NCBI RefSeq assembly: GCF_001422545.1
Contig: NZ_LMLE01000011.1
Location: 178,853 to 242,852, forward strand
Length of the DNA: 64,000 nucleotides
Source: Pedobacter sp. Leaf41
GTDB lineage: Bacteria > Bacteroidota > Bacteroidia > Sphingobacteriales > Sphingobacteriaceae
Reading direction: 5' to 3'
Positions 36,803 to 44,828 of this stretch are shown in pieces. Both the position numbers and the translations under genes were made by a program. Under the pieces are notes generated by a model. That model ran no database searches. It saw nothing but the letters and a program-made list of their open reading frames with translations, and was not told where the DNA came from. Positions within the stretch are counted from its first letter, which is position 1; every line of letters begins with the position of its first letter.

Positions 36803-38098
36803 ATGAAGAAACACTTACTCCATTTGAGCATAACATTGATCGTGTTGTTTGGCTCAATAAATTTCAGCTTTGCCCAAACCGGTTCAGGCAGCATGACAGT
36901 TGATAATTCGACCGTAGCAATTGCCTCAGGCACCACCGAACAACGCTACAGTGAAGGCACTTTCTTCGGTCCAAATGCCAATTGGCAAATAGATGGGGTG
37001 CTGGAGATTTACAGCAAAAATGTATGGATTGCTCCGGGTGCTACCTTTAGCGGTAACGGAAAAATCGTGGTCTATAACCCAGGCAACAACCCTTTCTATT
37101 CGGGTATGGCTGCTGGTCCAACACAAATTGATGGAAACAATGGTGTTTTTATCAATATGTTAATTGAGCATCGCAATAATGGCAACATGATGCTGGCCGA
37201 TGTAAACGACCCTGGTTTTGGTACAACAAACCCTGCAGGATTAAATTCTGCGTCATTAAACATCGCGGGTACGATAGATCTGGCGGTCGATCAGGCTGAT
37301 ATTATCCTGAACGGTCATAACCTGGTTTTTGGAACTACAGGTAAAATCATTAACTATTCTAAAGATAGAATGGTGGTAACCAGCAACAGCATTGCGGGGC
37401 ACATGGTGAAAGATTATGCAGGAAGTGATGGCTTTGTTTTTCCAATCGGTATTGATGAGGGAGATTATACACCTGCAACTTTGACGCCAGCAACAGCGGG
37501 TCGTATTTATGCCAGTGTACAAGATTACATGCTGGCCAATAAGCCAGTGCTTAAAGAACGCTTAGGGATGGATAGGGTATGGAATATTTACAGTGCCATG
37601 CCAGTTACCGCAAATATGATTTTGCAACATAATGCCAATACCAATGGCAGTTTGTTTAAAGATGCGAATGCTGCTATTTCCCGCTACGTAAGTGGCAACA
37701 AATGGGACATGTTAAAAGGTACAAACCCGGCAACAGGTATCCATACCCGCAACAATATAGCCTTATCCAATGATGTAAATGCAAACGGCGCTTATTATAC
37801 AAAACTATCTGTTTCCGGACAGGATTTGTTTATCCCAACCTTATTTACGCCTAATGGAGATGCAAATAACGATATGTTCGAAATCAGAGGGCTTGAACTG
37901 TTTGCCGAAAACTCTTTGGTTATTGTAAACCGTTGGGGCAATGAAGTGTACAGATCCAACAACTATCAAAATAACTGGAGTGGAGAGGGGCTGAATGAAG
38001 GGACCTATTATTATCTGCTAAAAGTGCGTGAAACTGCCGGAGGTGAATGGTTTACCTTTACGGGATGGACTACTTTAATCAGGGCATTTAAAAACTAA
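36803..38098 (+). CDS. secreted protein with gliding-motility-type C-terminal domain (type IX sorting, CHU_C)
   Basis: 431 residues. A signal peptide (LLHLSITLIVLFGSINFSFA) precedes a beta-rich passenger, with DGVLEIYSKNVWIAPGATFS and VFPIGIDEGDYTPATL. The last 90 residues form the type B sorting domain: FIPTLFTPNGDANNDMFEI, VIVNRWGNEVYRSNNYQNNW and GTYYYLLKV. This domain directs export through the type IX secretion system and surface attachment. The following PorP/SprF gene is the usual dedicated partner for type B cargo, so 36803, 38168 and 39184 probably form one module. Confidence 0.92.
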   Translation: MKKHLLHLSITLIVLFGSINFSFAQTGSGSMTVDNSTVAIASGTTEQRYSEGTFFGPNANWQIDGVLEIYSKNVWIAPGATFSGNGKIVVYNPGNNPFYSGMAAGPTQIDGNNGVFINMLIEHRNNGNMMLADVNDPGFGTTNPAGLNSASLNIAGTIDLAVDQADIILNGHNLVFGTTGKIINYSKDRMVVTSNSIAGHMVKDYAGSDGFVFPIGIDEGDYTPATLTPATAGRIYASVQDYMLANKPVLKERLGMDRVWNIYSAMPVTANMILQHNANTNGSLFKDANAAISRYVSGNKWDMLKGTNPATGIHTRNNIALSNDVNANGAYYTKLSVSGQDLFIPTLFTPNGDANNDMFEIRGLELFAENSLVIVNRWGNEVYRSNNYQNNWSGEGLNEGTYYYLLKVRETAGGEWFTFTGWTTLIRAFKN

Positions 38099-38167
38099 TA
38101 GCGGCAAAATTCATCCGCTAATTGAAATGATTACTTATGATCTGATGGCAGATCGAAATACAAAAAA

Positions 38168-39136
38168 ATGAAAAGAATACTACAGATCTTAAGTGTGTTG
38201 CTACTGTGTTCTACTTTGGCTAAAGCCCAACAGGATGCACAGTTCAGTCAGTATATGTTTAATGGAATCTATATTAACCCGGCTTATGCAGGTTATAAAG
38301 AGCAGCTTAATGTACATGCGTTTTACCGCACCCAATGGACAGGGATCCAAGGGGCGCCCAAAACCGTGTCGATAGCTGTTGATGCCATAGCCAACGATGG
38401 CAATGTAGGTTTAGCGCTTCAGGTGTCGAGTGATAAACTTGGTGCACAACGCAACCAATCTGTATATGGTAATTATGCATATCGCATCCGCTTAAATGCT
38501 GATGGAACTTCGCGATTAGCATTTGGCTTAGGTGTAGGGGCCGTTCAGTTGGGGATTGATGGGGCAATGTTGAATCCAAACGACCCGGAAATCTATCAAC
38601 CTGTAGGGTTGCAAAGTACCATTTTGCCTGATGCAAGGGCAGGAGTTTACTTTGCTAACGATCGTTTTTATGCTGGTTTTAGTGCCGATAACCTGGTTTC
38701 TCAGTACATTGATATTGATCGTTATGCTTTTATTGCTCAACCAAAACCGCATTATTATTTAACCGCCGGAACATTAATTCCACTATCGAAAGATATTTTA
38801 CTGAAGCCTTCGTTCCTTTTAAAAGATGATAGGGGTGGTCCAACCAGTTTAGATTTGAACGCTTTCCTTATTTTGGCAGAACGTTTCTGGATTGGCGGCT
38901 CGTACCGGACGGGCGTAAAATTATACAATAAAAGTTACCTGCAAAAAGACTTGAGTCAACTCAATTCTGCCGTAGGAGCCATACAGGTTTTTCCAACAGA
39001 AAACTTGCGTATAGGTTATGCTTACGATTATTCTATCGGGCCATTACAAGGTTACAGCAGTGGTACTCACGAAATATCTATAAGTTATTTCTTTAACAGG
39101 AAAAATGTGCGTATGCTTACACCAAGATTCTTTTAG
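38168..39136 (+). CDS. PorP/SprF family outer-membrane protein
   Basis: 322 residues. A signal peptide (ILQILSVLLLCSTLAKA) is followed by the PorP/SprF signature QDAQFSQYMFNGIYINPAYA and YRTQWTGIQGAPKT, then a beta-barrel pattern ending in ISYFFNRKN. PorP/SprF proteins work with type IX secretion and help fix type B cargo on the surface; here the cargo is presumably the 36803 product. It lies 69 bp after that gene and 47 bp before the OmpA-type gene. Confidence 0.95.
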   Translation: MKRILQILSVLLLCSTLAKAQQDAQFSQYMFNGIYINPAYAGYKEQLNVHAFYRTQWTGIQGAPKTVSIAVDAIANDGNVGLALQVSSDKLGAQRNQSVYGNYAYRIRLNADGTSRLAFGLGVGAVQLGIDGAMLNPNDPEIYQPVGLQSTILPDARAGVYFANDRFYAGFSADNLVSQYIDIDRYAFIAQPKPHYYLTAGTLIPLSKDILLKPSFLLKDDRGGPTSLDLNAFLILAERFWIGGSYRTGVKLYNKSYLQKDLSQLNSAVGAIQVFPTENLRIGYAYDYSIGPLQGYSSGTHEISISYFFNRKNVRMLTPRFF

Positions 39137-39183
39137 TGGAAACAATATTACATGACGATTAATCCTCTTGAATTAAACAAACA

Positions 39184-41142
39184 ATGAAGAAATTATACTA
39201 CATCATTACGCTAGCATCCATATTGATCTTGGTAGAAAAACCAGCTTTTGCCCAATATGTGTTGAAGGAGGCCGATGCTCAATACCAATTGTTTAATTAT
39301 AAAAAAGCAATTGATCTTTATGAGCAGGCCTATAAAAAGAAACAGACACTGTATACCGCCGAACGGTTGGGAGAATGTTATGCCCTGGTAAATGATTATA
39401 AACAAACTGAAAGCTGGTATGCTATTGCTGCTGGAATGCCCGACACAAAGGCGGATAATATTTTGGCTTATGCAAAAGCATTACAGCAAAACTCTAAGTA
39501 TGCAGAGGCAAAGTCACATTACAAAAAGTACGCAGAGATTAATAAAAGTCTAACACCGAAAGAGCAAAGTTTGTGGCTTTCTAGCTGCGATTCGGCGATG
39601 GTTTGGATGAAAAACCCAACGGCTACTACCATTAAAAATGAAACCAGGATGAATACCCCACAATCTGATTGGGGTGCTACAGCATACAATAATACCATTA
39701 CTTTTGCATCCGACCGTGGAAATGTTCTGGAAGACAAGCAGAGCGGAGCACGTCCTTTCTTAAAATTCGATGGAGCAAAGCGTCCGGATCGTACCATTTA
39801 TGGTTGGACAGGTAACCATTACCTAAGGCTCTATATGGTTGATGGAAAACAGGATAGCGTGAACATGTTTCCTCTTGATGCCAACACCAATTACCATGTT
39901 GGCCCGGCAAGTTTTACCAAGGATGGAAATGAAATGTTTTTTACCTTAACCAGAATACCCAAAAAACCTGTTTTTGTAAAAGGTAAACTGGCAACTGTTA
40001 ATGTAGAGATTTATTCGAGCAAAAAAGATGCAGCCGGTAAATGGGCTGTTCCATCACCTTTTAAATATAACAAAGTTGACGAATACTCTTTAGGCGATCC
40101 TTTTGTTACTAGCGATGGGAATAGCTTATATTTTGTGTCTAACATGACTGGTGGATTGGGTGGTACCGATATTTATGTAAGTCAGCGTACCGATGCCGGC
40201 GATTGGGGAACACCTGTAAATCTTAAGGAAATTAATACGGAAGGTAATGAACGCACACCAGTTTTTGATACGGAGAACAACTTTTATTTCAGTACGGATG
40301 GAAGAGTGGGTATGGGTGGACTTGACATCTTCAGAACTAAGCTATCCGCAGGGAAAGTAGCAGAGCCTAAAAATTTAGGTTATCCTACAAATTCACCACA
40401 GGATGATTTTGCTTATCTTAAAACATCGGCTTTAAGTGGTTTTTTAAGTTCGAACAGAACGGAGGGTTTAGGAAGCGACGATATTTACAGTTTCACAGAA
40501 CAGCAAGTAATTGCCTTTAGGTTAACAGGAAAGGTTTTTGATAAAACAACCAACCAACCGCTTTCAAATTCGATTGTAACGTTAACAAAAATAAACGGCC
40601 AGGCATTAAAAGTACAAACTGATGAAAGTGGTGATTTTAAATTTGACTTGGATAAATCATCTGACTATAATTTAACAGGAGATAAGACGAATTATAGAAG
40701 TGATGTGGTTTCTTTAACCACGAATAACCTCACTACCTCTACTGTAATTAACAAAGATTTATATCTTGAAAAAATTGAACTGGATAAAGCCATTAGGATT
40801 GAAAATATCTATTATGATTTCGACAAATCGAATATCAGACCTGACGCCGCAATTGAATTAGATAAATTAGTAAAAATAATGAGAGACAATCCAACCATTT
40901 GGATTGAGCTGGGTTCGCATACGGATAGCAGAGGTAACGATCAATACAATCAATGGTTGTCGCAAAGCAGAGCAAATTCTGCGGTTCAGTACATTATTGA
41001 TCGTGGAGTTGATAAAAACAGAATTACTGCAAGAGGATATGGTGAGCGTAAATTACTTAATAACTGTGCTAACGGTGTCAAATGTTCCGAAGCGGATCAC
41101 CAGTTAAACAGAAGAACAGAGTTTAAGATTACAAAACAATAA
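39184..41142 (+). CDS. OmpA-family protein with TPR and PD40 repeats
   Basis: 652 residues. A signal peptide comes first, then TPR-like helices (about 25-130; LKEADAQYQLFNYKKAIDLY), PD40/WD40-like beta-propeller repeats (about 150-430; GDPFVTSDGNSLYFVSN, ERTPVFDTENNFYFSTDG), a carboxypeptidase-regulatory-like Ig domain (about 440-525) and an OmpA peptidoglycan-binding domain (about 535-650; YYDFDKSNIRPDAA, LGSHTDSRGNDQYNQWLSQS). This domain order matches PorE-like accessory proteins that anchor secretion components to the cell wall. It is the last gene before a terminator. Confidence 0.92.
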   Translation: MKKLYYIITLASILILVEKPAFAQYVLKEADAQYQLFNYKKAIDLYEQAYKKKQTLYTAERLGECYALVNDYKQTESWYAIAAGMPDTKADNILAYAKALQQNSKYAEAKSHYKKYAEINKSLTPKEQSLWLSSCDSAMVWMKNPTATTIKNETRMNTPQSDWGATAYNNTITFASDRGNVLEDKQSGARPFLKFDGAKRPDRTIYGWTGNHYLRLYMVDGKQDSVNMFPLDANTNYHVGPASFTKDGNEMFFTLTRIPKKPVFVKGKLATVNVEIYSSKKDAAGKWAVPSPFKYNKVDEYSLGDPFVTSDGNSLYFVSNMTGGLGGTDIYVSQRTDAGDWGTPVNLKEINTEGNERTPVFDTENNFYFSTDGRVGMGGLDIFRTKLSAGKVAEPKNLGYPTNSPQDDFAYLKTSALSGFLSSNRTEGLGSDDIYSFTEQQVIAFRLTGKVFDKTTNQPLSNSIVTLTKINGQALKVQTDESGDFKFDLDKSSDYNLTGDKTNYRSDVVSLTTNNLTTSTVINKDLYLEKIELDKAIRIENIYYDFDKSNIRPDAAIELDKLVKIMRDNPTIWIELGSHTDSRGNDQYNQWLSQSRANSAVQYIIDRGVDKNRITARGYGERKLLNNCANGVKCSEADHQLNRRTEFKITKQ

Positions 41143-41167
41143 TATTTAACAAAGCACAACCAGTGAG

Positions 41168-41197
41168 AAGCTATCCTCTAAAGGGATGGCTTTTTTT
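41168..41197 (+). terminator. rho-independent terminator after the secretion module
   Basis: AAGCTATCC-tctaaag-GGATGGCTT followed by seven T. The stem has one G-T pair. Confidence 0.8.
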
Positions 41198-41409
41198 ATT
41201 GATGGTAAACAAGAGGCGAGCGCATTGGACATTTGCCAATAATTCTTCTTAGACTCGTTAGAATTGGCTAGTAAAATTGCCTAATTGGCTTTTAATCACA
41301 GGCAGAAAAATTTGAAAATGGATCGTAGAACAAGTGATCTGTTATTTTGTTGCCTTTGTAGGAACATTTATAGTTACTTTACAGGTAATCGAGTAAAATT
41401 AGATATAAG

Positions 41410-41871
41410 ATGAGAATTAGCGCTGGAATATTGCTTTTTAGAAAGAAAGAAGATGAATTGGAATTCTTTCTAGTTCACCCGGGTGGCCCATTTTATACCA
41501 AAAAGAATGAAGGGGTTTGGTCTGTGCCAAAAGGAGAACTTGATGGTGATGAAGAGCCATTAAAAGCTGCTGTAAGAGAATTTGAAGAAGAGACTGGAAA
41601 AATTGTAACAGGTAACTTTATCCCGTTAAATCCTATTACACAAAAAGGAGGGAAAAAGGTGCTCTGCTGGGCACTAGAAGGCGATTTAGATCCTTCCACG
41701 CTAGTGAGTAATACCTTCGAGATGGAGTGGCCGCCAAAATCTGGCAAAATGCAGGATTTTGTTGAAGTAGATCGTGGCGATTGGTTTAATTATCAAAAGG
41801 CCTGCGTAGCCATTAAAGATCGGCAGATTCCGTTACTTGATGAATTGCGAGGCCTATTAAAATTAAGCTAA
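41410..41871 (+). CDS. Nudix hydrolase
   Basis: 153 residues. The Nudix box runs from GELDGDEE through AAVREFEEETGK (about residues 38-60), with the catalytic REFEEE glutamates present. It starts MRISAGILLFRK, and PFYTKKNEGVWSVPKGEL precedes the box. It resembles the group of small Nudix proteins that cleave dinucleoside polyphosphates or similar substrates. Its last 9 bp overlap the end of the convergent gene on the other strand. Confidence 0.93.
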   Translation: MRISAGILLFRKKEDELEFFLVHPGGPFYTKKNEGVWSVPKGELDGDEEPLKAAVREFEEETGKIVTGNFIPLNPITQKGGKKVLCWALEGDLDPSTLVSNTFEMEWPPKSGKMQDFVEVDRGDWFNYQKACVAIKDRQIPLLDELRGLLKLS

Positions 41872-42960
41872 TAACTCGAAATGGAGTATTTCCTTCTCAA
41901 CGCCATTGATGATTATTGCAATTTGATGTTCTCCTAAATGAAATTTTCTTGTGGTAATTAGTATAAATTTTTGTTTGCGAAGAACGCTTATTTCAGCACC
42001 GGCAGAATACATGCGTTCCGAAATTTTGAATACTTTTTTTGTGTTCTGTCCATTTTGCTTCTTATAGTAAATGGCATATTCTAACCTCACTTTCTTTTCC
42101 ATACTATTTACATTTTTAATGGTAAAAGCTAAAGAAAGGCTTTCGCCAATTTTAACTTCAGGACTGATGAGCTGAAAATCTTGCATAATAATACCTTGAT
42201 CGTCTAAGCCATAATGTTGCAAAATTTCTGGATGTCCCTGTTTTAATAGCGTTCGACTACCATGCTTAATAATAGCGTCTGTTTCTGGGCTTAATCCTGA
42301 CCAACTTTGCGCAACCTTGATCACCACATCAGGATGATCTTTGGCAATATCATTTAAGCTGTTTGCCACGCTTCTTCTCACATATTCAGATGAATCGTGT
42401 TTTAAGTTATTCAAAATCGGTAGAATTGATGTTGGGTCTTTTTTTAGAAAAGGAATCGCCATGGCCCAGGGGAGTCTTGGTCGGCTACCTTCGCTGGCCA
42501 ATCGCCTTACTTTGGGGCTGGAGTGTGTTGACCATTTCAGCATTTTTTCGATCATCCGTTGTTCGTACCTTAAAATAAAAGGGCGAACAGCAAATTCGCA
42601 ACTTATAAATTGGGTAACAAATTCAAGTGCCTCAACCGATTCTTCAAAATAATCAATTCCGTAGGTTTCTAAATAATCGGGCAAAAATATAAAAGCCAAT
42701 CCATCTTCGCCAATTCCGGCAATTCGCAATTGCTCAATTGTTTGTTTTAGGAGCGAAATAGTGGCGACATAATCTTCAGGCATGAATTGTTTTAATACCC
42801 GTGTAGTATGTTTCATTCGTTCTTTCAGTTCTTTAGATTCAAAATCCAAAGTGTAAATATTCTTGATAAATTGAGCTTTGTCGAAATCAGAGATCGAAAC
42901 GGATAAAGCATCTCCTAATCTATCGTAAAAGACTGGAGAATATAAATCTTTGAGTAACAT
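41863..42960 (-). CDS. AlkC-like DNA glycosylase with C-terminal Ig-like domain
   Basis: 365 residues from ATG 42960 (MLLKDLYSPVFYDRLGDAL); a TTG six codons upstream is less likely. HEAT-like helical repeats (about 1-250) include the AlkC-type FESKELKERMKHTTRVL and VRRLASEGSRPRLPWA, and EYVRRSVANSLNDIAKDHPD. A beta-sandwich at the C-terminus (about 270-365; LAFTIKNVNSMEKKVRLEYA) looks like the Ig-fold found in one branch of AlkC. These enzymes remove 3-methyladenine-type damage without base flipping. Convergent overlap with the Nudix gene. Confidence 0.85.
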   Translation of the reverse strand: MLLKDLYSPVFYDRLGDALSVSISDFDKAQFIKNIYTLDFESKELKERMKHTTRVLKQFMPEDYVATISLLKQTIEQLRIAGIGEDGLAFIFLPDYLETYGIDYFEESVEALEFVTQFISCEFAVRPFILRYEQRMIEKMLKWSTHSSPKVRRLASEGSRPRLPWAMAIPFLKKDPTSILPILNNLKHDSSEYVRRSVANSLNDIAKDHPDVVIKVAQSWSGLSPETDAIIKHGSRTLLKQGHPEILQHYGLDDQGIIMQDFQLISPEVKIGESLSLAFTIKNVNSMEKKVRLEYAIYYKKQNGQNTKKVFKISERMYSAGAEISVLRKQKFILITTRKFHLGEHQIAIIINGVEKEILHFELLA

Positions 42961-43120
42961 ATGATTTTGGTTAAGCAAATTTAAACTTTGGATGATATGG
43001 GTTTCTGAAATGTTTTAAACAATCGGCTTCTATTTCATCCATAAATGAAATCATTTATCGAAAATTAATTATTGAGCCATTTATTTGGCAAATTTGTTTA
43101 TCACTTAAAAATAAAATGAT

Positions 43121-43963
43121 ATGAAAATAGGATGGATAGGTTTAGGTAATATGGGAATTCCGATGGCCACTCAACTCATTGATGCAGCTTATCAGGTTGC
43201 AGTTTATAATCGGAGTAAAGGTAAAGAAAGTGAGTTGCAAAAATTAGGTGCAGCCACTGCTGAGACGCCACAAGCACTCTTAGAAAAAGCAGATATTGTA
43301 ATTCTAATGGTTTCTGATGATCAGGCGATTGAACAAATTTTTGAAGGTGACAAGGGTTTACTGTCGGCAGATGCAAAAGGTAAAATCATCATCAATATGA
43401 GTACTGTTTCCCCTGGTATTTCTAAGCAGATGCACCAAAAATGCAAACTTAACGGAATCGATTATTTGGATGCCCCTGTTTCGGGAAGCGTTAAGCAGGC
43501 AGAAACCGGGCAACTGGTTATTATGGTAGGAGGCGAAGAAGAGGTTTTTGAAAAAGCCAAACCTGTACTTGAAAAATTAGGGAAGTTGACCCTGCGTGTT
43601 GGAGAAGTAGGAGCGGGAAATCAGGCTAAATTGGCTATTAATTCTTTGCTGGCTTTATATACACAAGGTTTAGCCGAAACCGTTTTGTTTGCCAATCAAA
43701 ATGGAGTTAAAACCGATGATCTTTTGAACCTCATTAACAGCGCCGCGATCGGTAATATTTTTACTAAAATAAAGGGTGATGCCATTCTTGCTGAAAATTA
43801 TAAACCTGCATTTGCGTTAAAGCATATTGTTAAAGATTTAAGATTGGCACGAGATGAAGGAATCTCTTCGCCCTTGGCAAAAACTGTATTGAAAACTTTC
43901 GAAAATGCTGAAGCTGAATACGGTGAAGAGGATTTAATTGCGGTGATTAAAGCGTTAAAGTAA
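43121..43963 (+). CDS. NAD(P)-dependent beta-hydroxyacid dehydrogenase
   Basis: 280 residues. A Rossmann start, MKIGWIGLGNMGIPMATQLI, then VYNRSKGKES, the substrate motif YLDAPVSGSVKQAETGQL, and GEVGAGNQAKLAINSLLAL with the catalytic Lys. It belongs to the 3-hydroxyisobutyrate/6-phosphogluconate/glyoxylate-succinic-semialdehyde reductase group; the exact substrate cannot be read. Stands alone. Confidence 0.93.
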   Translation: MKIGWIGLGNMGIPMATQLIDAAYQVAVYNRSKGKESELQKLGAATAETPQALLEKADIVILMVSDDQAIEQIFEGDKGLLSADAKGKIIINMSTVSPGISKQMHQKCKLNGIDYLDAPVSGSVKQAETGQLVIMVGGEEEVFEKAKPVLEKLGKLTLRVGEVGAGNQAKLAINSLLALYTQGLAETVLFANQNGVKTDDLLNLINSAAIGNIFTKIKGDAILAENYKPAFALKHIVKDLRLARDEGISSPLAKTVLKTFENAEAEYGEEDLIAVIKALK

Positions 43964-44080
43964 GGGATTACAAGTCAGAATTATCTCAAAGTTGTTCCTG
44001 AATTGAATCTTTCAAGATAGGCGTTCGCAACAAATAATGTTGCGCTCGACTGGGGATTTTACATTCGTTATAGCTTTACG

Positions 44081-44100
44081 ATTCCCGCCTTCGCGGGAAT
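44081..44100. repeat. short perfect palindrome
   Basis: ATTCCCGC-cttc-GCGGGAAT followed by GACGGC, a common dispersed palindrome of this group. It lies within the 447-bp gap between the dehydrogenase and blaI-like genes. Confidence 0.6.
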
Positions 44101-44202
44101 GACGGCAAGAGTAGTAAAAGACTAGTAGCGGCGTTTAATGTTCTTTTAAATTTACACTAAATATGAAAGTTCGTTTTCCCACCATTGACATTTTTAACTT
44201 TT

Positions 44203-44243
44203 CGTCATTGCGAAATCGATTTTTCATCGATTGAAGCAATCTC
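44203..44243. repeat. CGTCATTGCGA...GAAGCAATCTC dispersed element
   Basis: CGTCATTGCGA, an inner stem AATCGAT-ttttc-ATCGATT, then GAAGCAATCTC. The same family appears as CGTCGTTGCGAGG...GCAATCT at 63253-63300. Confidence 0.6.
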
Positions 44244-44383
44244 ATTTGTGGTATTGTTTTAGTAACGAGATCGCTTAGTACCTCTACATAATCACCGTTT
44301 TTAATGCCATTCATATTGATTTTTATAAAACAAATTATCCCTCAACTCGACATAAAAAATAAAAACAAGGTAATATTTGCATC

Positions 44384-44401
44384 GTACGAAAAATATCGTA
44401 C
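44384..44401 (+). promoter_or_regulatory. probable BlaI-type operator
   Basis: GTACGA-aaaata-TCGTAC is a perfect 6-bp inverted repeat 10 bp before the start of the BlaI-like gene. TAATATTTGC just upstream resembles a Bacteroidota -7 element. Position and symmetry fit autorepression. Confidence 0.6.
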
Positions 44402-44410
44402 CTTAGATTT

Positions 44411-44800
44411 ATGAAGAATAATCAAGTTGATCATAATTTGCCAGAACCAACCAAAGCTGAACTAGAAATTCTGCAGGTGCTTTGGGAGTTCGGTCCCTCT
44501 ACCGTTCGCTTTGTAAACGAAAAACTCAACGAGAATAGGGAGGTAAACTACACGTCAACGTTGAAACAGATGCAAATTTTAACCGAAAAGGGAATTTTAA
44601 AACGTGATGAAAGCCAAATGAAGCACATTTATATTCCTGTAGAAGCCGAAGAAAAAACTAAAGTTCAACTGCTCGATCGTTTTGTAAACACTTTGTACAA
44701 AGGCTCTGCATCTCAATTAATGATGCAGCTTTTAGGCAATGAAAAAACTTCGAAGGAAGAAATTGAAGAGATTAAGCGACTATTGGAGGGTATGGAATAA
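44411..44800 (+). CDS. BlaI/MecI/CopY family repressor
   Basis: 129 residues. A winged helix with LPEPTKAELEILQVLWEFGP, TVRFVNEKLNENREVNYTST and KQMQILTEKGIL, then a C-terminal dimerisation helix pair (FVNTLYKGSASQLMMQLLG). In the family, cleavage of this repressor by a BlaR1-type membrane protease relieves repression. The protease gene follows 28 bp downstream. No beta-lactamase is adjacent, so the target genes are unknown. Confidence 0.93.
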   Translation: MKNNQVDHNLPEPTKAELEILQVLWEFGPSTVRFVNEKLNENREVNYTSTLKQMQILTEKGILKRDESQMKHIYIPVEAEEKTKVQLLDRFVNTLYKGSASQLMMQLLGNEKTSKEEIEEIKRLLEGME

Positions 44801-44828
44801 ATATTAAAAATTCTAAAGAACCACAATT

